From: Saururus chinensis
Lineage: Eukaryota; Streptophyta; Magnoliopsida; Piperales; Saururaceae
Direction: 5' to 3'
DNA length: 64,000 nt
Assembly (NCBI GenBank): GCA_035235625.1
Contig: CP141143.1
Span: 31,692,592 to 31,756,591, forward strand
The position numbers and the translations under genes were made by a program. The notes under the pieces are model-generated. The model saw nothing but the letters and a program-made list of their open reading frames with translations. It was not told the DNA's origin and did not search any database. This document shows, one piece after another, positions 27,307-38,000 of this stretch. Within the stretch, counting starts at the first letter, position 1. The number at the start of each line of letters is the position of its first letter.

Positions 27307-27328
27307 ACGAGAGAGAGAGAGAGAGAGA
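27307..27328. repeat. (GA)n microsatellite
   Basis: About eleven GA units within the CACTA interior. Confidence 0.9.
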
Positions 27329-27539
27329 GGATCACAACATGCATACATTCACTTCCCGGGAAAGCTTCCTCGGAAAGGATTGGAGTGACCCGGGAAGCCC
27401 ATTTTACCCATAAAATGGTGGTCCATTTCTGCATTTTGTGAATCAATGATCAGAGACACTGCTTTGGCAAGCACCATGAAAACTCAAGCTTGCACTTAGT
27501 AAATTGTGAAAGGACAGCACAAAGACAAGGGAACATATG

Positions 27540-27770
27540 AGAAAAACAAACAACAATGTCACAACATCGGGCTTTTCTTTCAGATTATCAAGAATCTCCA
27601 CTAGTTGCGTCTGAGTTTTGCAGTACAAAGACATCTGATAAAGTTTATCAGAAGCCAAATCATGTGTATTCTCAGTAATGTCAGAAAATGATGTTATTTC
27701 AACTTTATCATATGTGTTTGTACGCATACGTCCTTGTGCTCCTTGATTCCTACATTCAAAAAAAGCTGAG
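27540..27770 (-). pseudogene. Unidentified exon-like fragment inside the CACTA element
   Basis: After an acceptor-like TTTGAATGTAG on the minus strand, the frame runs NQGAQGRMRTNTYDKVE, then ITSFSDITENTHDLASDK and LYQMSLYCKTQTQLVEIL, DNLKEKPDVV. It is hydrophilic, free of stops for about 75 codons and amphipathic near its end, and then runs into a hydrophobic stretch that looks like intron sequence. I do not recognise the protein. Its position beside other captured fragments in the same orientation suggests a further captured exon. Confidence 0.35.
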
Positions 27771-27969
27771 GATTAATGACAATCTTAGCTCCATAGTATG
27801 CCTTCATAGGAAAATGAAACAACAATGTGAATTGTGGTAAGACAAACAGAAGAACATGAAATTGCCAATTAATAGGATAAGCATAGGGAAATGAAAGCAG
27901 AAGCATCTCTAAATTCCCTCTTCTCCCTTTTTTCTTTTTCCTCTTGCCTAAACCATGATTCTTTCTACT

Positions 27970-28190
27970 TTACTTTCATATGAAAAGAAGATTACTTGAA
28001 GCAGTAACCTCTAGCTTCATAGGAAATTTAAGATGACCATCACTTTTCTTTTTATTCACAGCAGCATCAGCAACTTCTTTAACAACAGAGGTATCTTCTT
28101 CAGCAATATTCTCTTATGAGGATTTGACATGCTTTTTTTCTACTATATTAGCAACAGAGGTATCTTCTTCAGCAATATTGCTAAATACTT
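27970..28190 (-). pseudogene. Unidentified coding-like fragment inside the CACTA element
   Basis: The minus strand reads ENIAEEDTSV then VKEVADAAVNKKKSDGHL and KFPMKLEVTASSN. A 27-base piece encoding NIAEEDTSV is duplicated in the same frame about 70 bases apart, with one stop between the copies. The composition (acidic and lysine-rich, few stops) is protein-like. I do not recognise the family. It may continue from the VPS33-like fragment or come from another captured gene. Confidence 0.35.
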
Positions 28191-28199
28191 GATATAATT

Positions 28200-28311
28200 G
28201 AATTGTTTTTTAGGCAGCCCAGCATGTGTGAAAGACAACAAAACAAGTAAACGTAGGACTGCTCCAATAGGTTCCTGCTTATGAATCATTTCTTCAATGT
28301 AATCAAAACAT
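28200..28311 (-). pseudogene. VPS33: VPS33-like (HOPS/CORVET Sec1-Munc18 subunit) exon fragment
   Basis: On the minus strand, after an acceptor-like CACAG, the frame reads CFDYIEEMIHKQEPIGAV then LRLLVLLSFTHAGLPKKQF. This resembles the C-terminal region of plant VPS33, where a DYIE-x-I-x-KQE segment precedes LRLLVLFS and a GLPKK motif. VPS33 is the SNARE-binding subunit of the vacuolar tethering complexes. Only about 37 codons are present before the match fades, so this is a fragment inside the CACTA element and not a gene. The assignment is from remembered family motifs and is moderately sure. Confidence 0.5.
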
Positions 28312-30296
28312 CTGTGATAGAAAATTGTATGGTAAACTTAAGGTAAAGGGCATTCAGTGTTAGAAGTGGGCTTACAATAAATGGGTTAAGCCCATATCGT
28401 TTAATAGGCATGATAATATTTATGTGAGTCAATCCCATATTACTCAAGTGGGTCAAACCCATATGTTAGAAGAGCCGAAGCCCACTTTGTGTTGAATGAG
28501 AATCACACATGTAAATTTGTTGAAGAAGTGAATAGGTAAAAGGAGATGATGTTGGTATATAAGGCATTAGTTTGACCTTTCAAGTTATGCCCTTGGGCCA
28601 ACCCACCTTTGTGGGGGAGAGAGATGTTGGACTAAAGTACCTAGGTGGGCTAACCCACGCGCGCCTCCGCGGCCGTCCGTCCAGCCGGTTCGGTTCGGTT
28701 CGCACGTGCGGCCGAACGGGTTAGGTTGGGTCAACAAGATAGTTTTCTATTAACCAAATTGGGCTCGATTTGTTTCCACTAAAGAATATGTCCGTTAACG
28801 GATGGACGCATCCGTTTGAACGGGAAAATGTGTCTTAAACGGGATTTCCTATAAAATCATTGAAAATAATTTCTGCACTAATCCAATTTGGGATTTCCAT
28901 CCGTTTCCATTTCTGTGAGAGCATACAAACTTTGGTTCACTGCATGTACTGTGTTGGAGGTGCTCCTATAATACATGGTTGATCATCTTATCCTAAGAGG
29001 CAGACGCCGAAGAGTCCTAAGCACCGTTAAGGAGGGAGAATTATGTCCTAAGGACAAAGCGACTTGCTTGATTTGATCATAATCTTTTCAGTAAGATTTC
29101 TCATCACCATCTTTGCAAAGGTATGAAAATAACAATCTTAAGACAGTATGTTAGGTCAATGGGCTATAGGAAGAGCTCAAAGTAACTTGTATAATGGTAA
29201 GTCTCGACATATACGTCGGGGGCACAATACCATAAAATAATTACTCTCTAGTGGAATAATTTCTATTGAGTATGTTAGGTCAAAAGAAAATATTGCGGAT
29301 CAGCTTACTAAGGGATTGACCAAAGAACAAGTGAGTAATTCATCGAGGGGAATGGGCTTGAAGCCTATATATTAAGAGTCACCATAATGGCAACCTAACC
29401 TAGTTGACTGGAGATCCTAAGATCCAGGTTCAAAGGGACAACTGAATTGTGGTGGATTTAAGGGGAATCACTATTGAGATAAATTCTCGTCCCCATTCCT
29501 ATGATGAGATAGTGATGCCTACATAATGAATCAGGATAAGTTTTGCTTTTAATGGTTCTTATAGCTTGAATTCATTCGAATGGGGTATTGCAGGATACTC
29601 CTAATGAGAATCACCTATATAAGTGTGAAGGGACCGCTTCTATGAGGATTTTAATGCTAAATCTTCTAGAGCACTCATGAAAACCAAGTTTGTTCAGGGC
29701 CGAAATGAGCACAACGATGAGAAACACAGTGTGTTTGAGAAGTGATTGTGTGAATTTTATTGTCTTTGTTTACACAAACGGCTGAACAATTCAAGACATC
29801 ACGTTCACTGATTAGCCACTAAACCCGATAGTTTTCACAAGGGAAGGTTCAAAGCCAAAAGCTACTTATCCCCCATACATGATCTTTTCAATATTGCTTT
29901 CACGATTTATCTACATTATTTTGCATAGTTATCCAGCTAATTCTCATTTATGTGGGGGATTGTTAGAAGTGGGCTTACAATAAATGGGTTAAGCCCATAT
30001 CATTTAATGAGCATGATAATATTTATGTGGGTCAAGCCCATATTACTCAAGTGGGTCAAGCCCATATGTTAGAAGAGCCCAAACCTACTTTGTGTTAAAT
30101 GAGAATCACACATGTGAATTGGTTGAAGAAGTGAATAGTCTCACATCGCCTAGTAGAAGGAGATGATGTTGGTATATAAGGTATTAGTTTGGCCTTTCAA
30201 GTTAGGCCCTTGGGCCAACCCACTTTTATGGGGGAGAGAGATGTTGGACCAAAGCACCTAGGTGGGCTAACCCACGCGCGCCTCCGTTGTTGTTTG

Positions 30297-31086
30297 CATG
30301 GAAGGCCGTATCGATACGCATAAGAGTATCGATGATCATGGATACGGGTACGCGCCGATGATACGCTTGGTACGCGCCGAAACAGGTATAAACCCTTTTA
30401 TAAATATAAAAAAAATTATAATTAATAATATATCATTATAATACTTCTTTTAGAGCATAATAAAACCATATAATGCCGTATCAACCAATACAGGTATTCT
30501 AAAATTAGTTCATTCATAACTATATATTATTGTGCTCTCCATCCCATATAAATTATTGGACATTCTTTTCAATATTAAGTGCTTTAAAATTAATTAATTT
30601 TAAAAATAAATAATATACTTAATATGAGTTTAAGTTATATGTTTAAATAAATGTATATTTGTGGAGCACTATATGTAAAACAAAAAATTATGTAAATTGT
30701 ATGGACCTACCCGTATTGATCTCATATAACTTTAAAAATAAATTTTTTAATATAACTAAAACTTAAACTTTTAAAGAAGTTGGGTTTGAATTGTGTATTT
30801 ATTTTTAAGAAAAAAATTTGAAAAAAAATTTTTTTTTCAAAAAAAAATTAATTTTTTAATTAAAAAATAATTTTTTAAATAAAAAAATATTTTAAAAAAT
30901 AATATATCGATACGTATCGGCCGTATCGATACGGTACAGCCGATACGGCCGGTACGTATCGATATTTCCTGTGGGGGCGTATCGCCCCCCGTATCGTACC
31001 GGTATCGACCGATAAGGGTACGTATCGGCCGATACGGGTACGTATCGGCCGATACGTACCAATATCGGCCGATACGGCCTTCCATG
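30297..31086. mobile_element. Non-autonomous hAT element (790 bp) nested in a copia 3' LTR
   Basis: The element starts CATGGAAGGCCGTATCGAT and ends GATACGGCCTTCCATG, an inverted terminal repeat. It is flanked by a perfect 8-bp duplication GTTGTTTG (30289-30296 and 31087-31094), diagnostic of hAT-type insertion. The empty site can be compared with the other LTR at about 28670. Close to the right end, 30900-31080 holds a cluster of CGATACGTATCGGCC-like palindromic words. The middle is very AT-rich. No transposase is present. Confidence 0.88.
30900..31080. repeat. Array of palindromic GTATCGGCCGATAC-type words in the hAT right arm
   Basis: At least eight overlapping copies of words built from CGATACG, CGTATCG and GGCCGATACGG stand in 180 bases, many perfectly self-complementary. 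The left arm has only two or three. Such subterminal arrays in hAT elements are transposase-binding sites. The GC content contrasts sharply with the AT-rich DNA on the inner side. Confidence 0.75.
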
Positions 31087-32729
31087 GTTGTTTGTCCAGC
31101 CGGTTCGGTTTGCACGCGTGGCCGGCTAGGTCGGGGCGAGTCGGGTTGGGTCAACAAGATAATATTTTGGGACAAATTTATTTGGTTTGGTTTTCTATTT
31201 AATTAGTTTGGTTTTTTATTAACCAAATTGGGTTCGGTTTGTTTTCACTAAAGAATATCTCCTTTAATAGATGGACGCATCCATTTGAACGAGAAAGGGT
31301 GTCTTAAACGGGATTTTCTATAAAATCATTGAAAATAATTTTTGCACTAATCCAATTTGGGATTTCTGTCAATTTCTATTTTTGTGAGAGCATACAGACT
31401 GTGGTTCGCTGCATGTACTATGTTGGATGTGCTCCTATAGTACGTGGTTGATCATCTTATCATAGGAGGCAGACGCCGAAGAGTCCTAAGCAACGTTAAA
31501 AAGGGCAAATTCTATCTTAAGGACAGAGCGACTTGCTTGATTCGATCATAATCTTTTTGATAAAATTTCTCATCACCATCTTTGCAAAGGTACAAAAATA
31601 ACAATAAGCTCCTCCCAACTGCATGCAGCAAGTCAGATATTGCAAGCATAATTTGCTAGGATGATACACTTGCTGGCTACAAGGGTAACCTTGATTCTCT
31701 TTATGAGACCAGAAGTGTGGGATGCACAGATAGAAAGGCGGGGACACAAACTGAGGCTTTCTAAAAAATGCCATGACCGAGATCTGAATTTTGTGTATAA
31801 ACAATTCAATACTAATCTTCATGGAGCTATGCGGGAAGGAAGAAAACGAATTGAATATGTTATCGTGCAATTTGATTGCTAACAACAAGTATGCTGAAGA
31901 GTAAGAAAAAGCAAAGACTACGCAATGCTTAAGACATTTCCGCACTCAACTGGGCAGAGAAAGAATTTAAGAACTGAAATCATAGTCTTAACAGTCAAAT
32001 TGAGTACATATAAATATTGCAGATATAACAAAATAATAGCCAATATAACCAGCATGGTTCAAACTAAATCATAATCGTCTTCCTTTGTATACTGGCAACT
32101 TTTATTTATTACCACAGGGAAACTGGTAAAGGTTCAATGGTTGATTTTGCCTTTAAATGTCCAAAGCAAAAGGTCTAAGAATTGTGGCGAGCTCATTGAG
32201 CTCCACATGGTTTAGTTACCCTTGATTCAGCCAAGTCAAAACCTTTTTAGCCCGTTTTATTGACAGTGCAAATGATGAATTCTCATAATAGAGGACAGAT
32301 ACATAATCCCTAAGATCCAAGGCATTAGGGAAAAACATAAATTAAACTAACCATCTCTAGGAAGCGTTACTTCCCCACTGCAACACATTGAAATCCTATC
32401 AGATTAAAGAATGAAAATATCAGGCTTGCATTTCATAGCTCTCGCCCTCCACTATAGTGTGCTCAATTTCAAGCTGGCTGTGAAATGATGGTTTTGAGGT
32501 ATAGGTTGACAAATGTTGGGCAAGATTAATATGCCTCTGGAAATAATAGCAGCAATAAATGACAACTTAAAGACCTTAAAAATACTTCAAATTAATCTGG
32601 GATGCAAAATTACATAAGAATCATTCCTCCCCAACATCCCAAAAGAGAAAGAAAAGGGGATACAAACAAATTTAGATGCAGTACAGAACCAACAACATTG
32701 AGGAATAGAGGGGAAATGAAAAACCTTAC

Positions 32730-32987
32730 AGCAAGAAGGGGAAGTAGATTGAGGTGAGCCTGGTTTCCGGTCTTCTCGGCGTGAAGCCTGACAGAGCGCT
32801 TCATCATGGTGTTCTTCCCCATCAGAACCACGGAGTCCCCGCGGAGACCCTTGCGGATATTCTGGAGCTGGTTCGATCCGACGTTGTCGGCGGCGGTGAT
32901 CAGGACCTGGCTGTACTCGTCGAGAAGCTGGCAGAGCTTCTTGTCGTACGCGACCTTCTTGTCGGCCTTGGACGCCTTCACCGCCAT
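32730..32987 (-). pseudogene. RPP0: Captured exon 1 of 60S acidic ribosomal protein P0 (uL10)
   Basis: Codes without a break for 86 residues starting [18 protein letters not shown] and including [16 protein letters not shown] and [18 protein letters not shown], then LLPLLA. This is the N-terminal rRNA-binding part of plant P0, a protein of about 320 residues that forms the ribosomal stalk base. A donor GTAAGG follows at the position of a known P0 intron. The rest of P0 (GNVGLIF onward) was not found downstream on this strand, where the CACTA interior and an LTR remnant lie. Leader-like sequence and about 100 bases of upstream DNA are retained to 33239, next to the CACTA subterminal repeats. 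The open frame suggests recent capture. It could be transcribed, but cannot make whole P0. Confidence 0.85.
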
Positions 32988-33239
32988 TCCTCGGGCTTTC
33001 AATGAAAATAAGGAAAAAAAAACGGAAAAATGACGCAAAAACGAGAGCCAAGACGAGGCAGAGCTTGTCAAGGCGGACAGCGGCAAAAAACACAAAAATC
33101 CAGAGAAGAAAAACTCGGTAGGAGCTTGTACAAAAATTCAGAGAAGCAAGAGAGGGGAAGGGCAGTGGAAATTTGTGGCAGGTGAAAGAGCAGGAGAGGA
33201 AAAGGCGTGGGTTTATGAAATGAGGAGGGGAAACAAATG

Positions 33240-33734
33240 AGGATCATCAGCGACGGCCATAGGATTGGCCGTCGCAGATAATATTCATTAGCGACGGCTA
33301 ATTCTTATGGCCGTCGCCAATAAAATTTCTGCAACTCTTTCGGCCGTCGCATAGTATTAATCAATAGCCAGATGGCCGTCGCAGATAGTCAATAATAGAG
33401 ACATCTCTATGAGCCATCGCTGATGTTTATCATATGCGACGGCTAAGCCAGCCGCAAATGACATTATAATTACTGACAATTTCAGCCGTCACTGTTGATG
33501 TCTAGAACATCAGTGATGGCTATCGTAGCCGTTACAGTTGTTGGAAAAATACTCCTAGTACTCAAGAAAAATTAGAGTATCAACGACGGCATCTGTCAGC
33601 CGACTCAGATGATTGTTAATAGCAACGGCCAACTGTTTTAGCCGTAGACGTACTCTATTACTAATAGTTGTTCAACTAATTAAGAAGCAACCGTCGCTAT
33701 TAATACGTCACCATTGCCTAGTCTTTTTATAGTA
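33240..33734. repeat. CACTA right subterminal array of GCGACGGC motifs
   Basis: About a dozen copies of GCGACGGC, GCCGTCGC and near variants (GCCATCGC, GCCGTCAC, GCAACGGC) occur in 480 bases, alternating in orientation and separated by short AT-rich spacers. Neighbouring inverted copies can pair into hairpins. The pattern matches CACTA subterminal repeats. The array starts directly upstream of the P0 fragment's former promoter region. Confidence 0.75.
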
Positions 33735-35262
33735 TTATATATGATATGTTTACATAAGAGTACTTTAAATGCTTAGAGTTCAAGATTTTCACATGACTTT
33801 AGACTTATAATTAGAAGAATACCTCAACAACTAACTATTATGACTTAAATTTTCAAACCCATGTTTTTTGTAAGATCATGTGTGGTAAATTAAGATGAAT
33901 TTTAAATATAAAATAAATCATCCGGTTAAATATCCAAACCACGTTAAATCAGGTTTACAAATATAAATATCAAAATATATAATATTATTAAACATCTCTA
34001 AAGTCCATAAATAGCAAACTAACCATATGAGTACAAGTGCATTAACCATTTAAAAATAAATAAACTAGGTAAATTTAACTCTTATGTTATTATTATAATT
34101 ATTTATAAAATTATAAAAGTAAGAAATTAGATCCTACTAATATAGAAGAAGATGACATATATAAGTCTTAATTATTATTATATATTAAATAACTAAATAT
34201 AGAGATCTCCACCCCGATTACCTCACTTGGTCATAGTTGTCAACTTCTCTCTCGGTCTCTCTTACTACTTAAACACTCATCCAATTACCCAAGAGAATCT
34301 CTCTGAAGACAATAGTCGTGGCCTCATCTACGAATAAAATGATGATGGACAAATGGGCATAGATGCAAATAAAATTTGTCTACCAGCTATTTGGTCGAGG
34401 GCCAATCATAAATAATAATATTTTATAAAGAATAAATATTTTGGCTATCTGCGCATACTGGGGTAATACTTTCAGGATCAAAATGGTAGATTAGTGTATG
34501 TAAATGTGTTTGAATTTCATGAAAGCATATACTTAAAGGGTTTAAACAAATAAGCTGAAAAAAAGAGAAATAAAGAATTAAAAGTCATGGCAAATGTACC
34601 ACACTTTTTGAAAGCAGACATAAAAAAGGACAAAAGTGATCCTCATTTCACATTAAATTTCAAACAAATGTCATCGCCCTCCCCCGTCTCTCCACTTCCC
34701 ATTGTGTAACAGCCGCAATAGTGGTAGGCTTGGTCCATTTTCGCTTATTTCCGCCACGGCCTAGCTAACTGCAGCTAGCCTAGCCATAGCCGCCAATCGT
34801 GTCTTGGCTACAACCAATTTATTTTTCAAAGCAAAATTCTAAACCTAGTTTGTGATGGGTAAAGCCTACGAATAATATTGTCGACAAACTGATAAATAAA
34901 TAGAGTATTTTAAAAACTTAATTTTAAGAAAAGGGTTTATTAAGGCCGTCAACTTTTTGTCGGGGCTTGTAAAAGAGCAACCATGCTAAAATAAGTTTAA
35001 TTAGTGCGTAGATTCCAAATAGTCTATACTACTTAATTAACATAGCGGGGATTCCACGATGCAAGATCAACAGTCACGGGATGAACAACATGACATATCT
35101 GATCGATGGGATGCAAAATCATATGAAGGCCACAAATGGGTTCATTTCGATCATGCCATCTTGCCAATACCAACCATCACAAGATGAGTAACATGACAAA
35201 ATTTTGAATTGAATTGCAGAGGCTTGTTTGCATGGCCTATGAACAAAGTTGCACCTGTATTG
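33735..35262. other. No gene recognised
   Basis: Very AT-rich DNA between the CACTA right end and the first patatin relic. Confidence 0.45.
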
Positions 35263-35404
35263 GGTCCCTAGTATGATGGCGTCGCGAGTGCAGGGACTGC
35301 TATCGGGGAGACGAGGCTGAGCGAAGCTCTCACCGATGTAGTCATTCCAACATTTGACGTCAAGAATCTTCATACTATAGTTTTCTCCAAATATGAGGTT
35401 AAAA
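35263..35404 (+). pseudogene. Patatin-like exon 3 relic (copy 1)
   Basis: Reads [17 protein letters not shown] after TRLSEALTDVVI, which is the middle of patatin exon 3, and starts with the usual GPKYDG region. The Lys codon of that motif is a stop (TAG), and roughly ten bases encoding the following KYLK are missing, although the downstream part returns to the starting frame. No exon 1, 2, 4, 5 or 6 sequence was found nearby, so this is an isolated exon relic, not a gene. It resembles copy 2 at 36.6 kb more than the intact gene (NLH and SKY in place of NLQ and SKN). Confidence 0.8.
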
Positions 35405-35499
35405 TGCTCCACACGATTTCTCAAGAAAATAATTTTCTTACCTTTTCACGATGAGCTTAGTGACTTTTTCATGACGAGTTCGGTGATTAGGGTTTTCAA

Positions 35500-36551
35500 T
35501 TGAACGATATAGTTATAGTATAACCTATTTTATTACTCTAATTATTTTTTAAATTTTTATCTATAATGACTATTAAGTAAACAGTATAAGCAATTCTATA
35601 ACCTTTTTGCGCACTAATCAAAAACCAATTTTTAAATCATTCTACAATGAAACATACATAGATATCTAATCAATTAGCAATAATCATATATCCAATCAGC
35701 AAATCATGCAAATAGGAATTCAATATGAGACAAAAATAAACTGACCTGGGCGTTCCAACTCTTGCCCTCCAAGAACTAGCCCTTGCACGCTAATCACAAG
35801 ATCAAACAAGTAACGGAGAAAGGAGATTACTTATGTGTTGATCCATCACAAACCACCTCTTAGAATGAAGGAAATCACAGCAACAAACCAGCCCTTGAAT
35901 CAGCCTCCATGATCCAACTAAAGAGGGGAGTCTTTTCCTCCTTTCAGCTAGCTAAAGAGACTAAGGTGAGGGGAGAATTGGGGCGGTCGGCAGCAAGGAT
36001 TCTTTCCTCTATGTGCAGGCCGAACCAAGTGAGCGAGAGAGAGGGGCGGCAATTGGGAAGAGAGGAGGAGAGGAGTGGGGCAGCCCAAACTTAGGGCACT
36101 CCTCCTCTCTTTAAATACTCTTTCATTTCTTTCTTTAGGCGGACCTATTTGTGGGCTTTTCTATATGGGCTTACTTTCATAATTCCTTCCGGTTTCTCTT
36201 AGAGGTTCAAACACAACGGAATCTGGCTTTGTTTCTTAGAACCCGCAGAAGCCTGGACCCCCTACACACGGCCAAGCTCACGACAGGGTCGATATCTCGC
36301 TAACCACAGGTCCCACCCTCGACACATAATTTGCGTGTTTGGGCCCCACAATATGTTAATACATGACCTAGTCAAATGCCTACTATGTGTGAGTAACGTC
36401 GGAGGGTCCCAATCGAATTAGTGTAACGATGGCATATGTGGGGTCGGCGCAACCGCCCCTACCACCCTTTAGCCCCATAGCTCGTACCATTTTACCCAAA
36501 CCACGACAACATTGGACCAAACCGGGCCCGAGCCCATATCATAGTCCAACA
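35500..36551 (-). mobile_element. LTR remnant (probable Ty3/gypsy solo LTR) between the patatin relics
   Basis: Read on the minus strand, the block starts with TGTTGGACTATG at 36551. It has a GC-rich upstream part, a TATTTAAA box near 36115, then a leader rich in CT and in CCGCC-like stretches, and grades into AT-rich DNA. This is the layout of a plant LTR with U3, promoter and R/U5. No gag or pol sequence adjoins it. The left border is uncertain by a few hundred bases and I found no matching target duplication. It is an old, broken copy. Confidence 0.45.
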
Positions 36552-36556
36552 TATAC

Positions 36557-36708
36557 TAGGTCCCAAGTATGATGGCAAGTACCTGAAGTCGCGAGTGCAG
36601 GGATTGCTCGGGCAGACAAGGCTGAGAGAAGCTCTAATCAATGACGTCATTCCAACATATGACGTCAAGAATCTTCATCCTGTGGTTTTCTCCAAATATG
36701 ATGTTAGA
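36557..36708 (+). pseudogene. Patatin-like exon 3 relic (copy 2)
   Basis: An open stretch from GPKYDGKYLKSRVQGLLG through TRLREALINDVI to PTYDVKNLHPVVFSKYD covers almost a whole exon 3. It has no internal stop, and an AG acceptor dinucleotide sits just before it. As with copy 1, the neighbouring exons are absent: upstream is an LTR remnant, and downstream is unrelated AT-rich DNA. It is likely a fragment of an ancestral tandem patatin array of which only the gene at 41 kb survives. Confidence 0.82.
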
Positions 36709-37359
36709 CCTTCCAACTTTGTAGTGGTTTTTCATGCAAAACTAACTGTACACATTTCTAACAATAACTTATCACATTGATGTACATTTTATTAAAGTTT
36801 GAGACATCAACTGCCACTTTTTTTTATATAGTTCAAATAGAGGAACATAGTTTATGTCACATTCAAAAGCGGGAAATCAAACATTGGAAAGACCCAACAA
36901 GTTAAGAGGAGAGTAAAATAAAAAGAGAAATTTCACTTAATATATGTAGCAAGTAAAGAGAGAGAAATTGATAGGAACACCGAACACTAGGGAAGAAGAG
37001 GATAATCTCTATGTTCATTCCCCCGTTTAGATCTTGAATGATGAAAACCACTCCATCTCCTCTCAGCTGCCAACTTACTGTATTCCTTCTAATAAAATTA
37101 TTTGGATGTATATGTTGGCCATGGGAAGGGCTCAGGCCCACATCATCTTTGTTTCAAGTCCGGGTGAGCCAGTATGAGCCAAGAGGTTCAAGGATAGTGG
37201 AGGTGCATGGTCGAGCTGACCCTATAGGAATCATGTTGAAACCCATTCTTATGGGGGACCCAAATTTAACACACATATATATATACACACACGAGGATGT
37301 GACTTGGGTGTGCATATTCACCTTATGGGGCCCTGTCCTAAAATATGTGTATATATATA
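36709..37359. other. No gene recognised
   Basis: Short TA and CA tracts (37270-37295) and no supported frame. Confidence 0.45.
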
Positions 37360-38000
37360 GTTAGACCTGTAGTTAGCAAGGGGCCGACCCTATTACAAGC
37401 ATGGTTGCTTGTAGGGGCTTAGGACTCTATTGGCTCTAAGAATCCAAGCCCACATTCGTATAAAAGACTCTCAAGAGTAATTTGTGTAGATAATTAGTAG
37501 AAAGCCCATGACTGAAGCCCACTTAAGAAAGAGGAGTATATAATGCTTAAGAAAGGAGGAAGAGCCCCAAAATCTCTTCCCCCTCTCTTGGCGTGGACTA
37601 GCAAGAAGGAAGAAAAAGAGCCTGGCCGCCCTTCCCTCCTCCTCCTTGATTTCTTGTATTGGGAAGTGTGCCACCAAGTAGATTCAAAAAAGGGTTTTTG
37701 GGGCTTTGCTACAAGAGATCTAGCATCATTGCAATAGGATTAAGAAAGCCCTTTACATAATCATGAGGTAATCTCCTCATCTTAATTGAATTGTCATTCA
37801 ATTGGATGTGGGTGTCGACGTAAAGGTTATTAGCGTCTCTGGGCAAATTAGCCTCAAAGGTTAGTGTGTTGAGTTTCTTTGATTTAATTTCTTAGATGTG
37901 ATTACTCCTTGAATGATTATATTGTTTATGATGATGTAATTTTCGTGTGCATGAGTGGAGAAATCGAAAAAAGAAGGGCATTCTTCTCTTGCTCCATTGT
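37360..38000 (+). mobile_element. Possible LTR fragment
   Basis: A TATAAAAGAC box (37459), a purine-rich leader, and a stretch with GAGGTAATCTCC and TTAGCGTCTCTGGGC resemble the promoter-to-U5 layout of the copia LTR at 43.7-44.4 kb. No terminal TG/CA pair or coding region is evident, so this is tentative. Confidence 0.3.

Larger units (their letters stand above)
28358..31603 (+). mobile_element. Ty1/copia LTR retrotransposon remnant with both LTRs
   Basis: The 5' LTR (28358-29134) and 3' LTR (29961-31603, enlarged by a nested hAT) both begin TGTTAGAAGTGGGCTTACAA and end AAAATAACA. Each has a TATATAAGG promoter box downstream of the start; a TCTCACATCGCCTAG motif is seen in the 3' LTR. Between them lies the tail of a copia RNase H region (typical words include SRHIR and SSRGMGLKP) and a purine-rich TGTGGGGGAT primer tract directly before the 3' LTR. 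Most of the interior is gone, so the copy is broken. I saw no clean target duplication. The LTRs differ by many substitutions and small indels, so it is not a recent insertion. Confidence 0.85.
25644..33734. mobile_element. Composite non-autonomous CACTA-type DNA transposon carrying host gene fragments
   Basis: The left end starts CACTACAGTAAAATTAGC. The right end, read inward, is TACTATAAAAAGACTAGGC, a diverged match. Next to both ends lie many short sub-repeats of GCGACGGC type in both orientations (25660-25920, 26880-27010, 33240-33720), the hallmark of CACTA subterminal regions that bind transposase. No transposase frame is visible. Inside are fragments on the minus strand resembling ribosomal P0 exon 1, a VPS33-like piece and two unidentified exon-like stretches, plus later insertions (a long inverted repeat and a copia remnant with a nested hAT). 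The flanking triplets TAT and TTA do not match, so the right end or the unity of the element is not proven. Confidence 0.6.

Noticed and set aside
32754-33093. Plus-strand and alternative-frame readings over the P0 exon
   Set aside because: Shadows of the P0 exon, which matches a known protein in its own frame.
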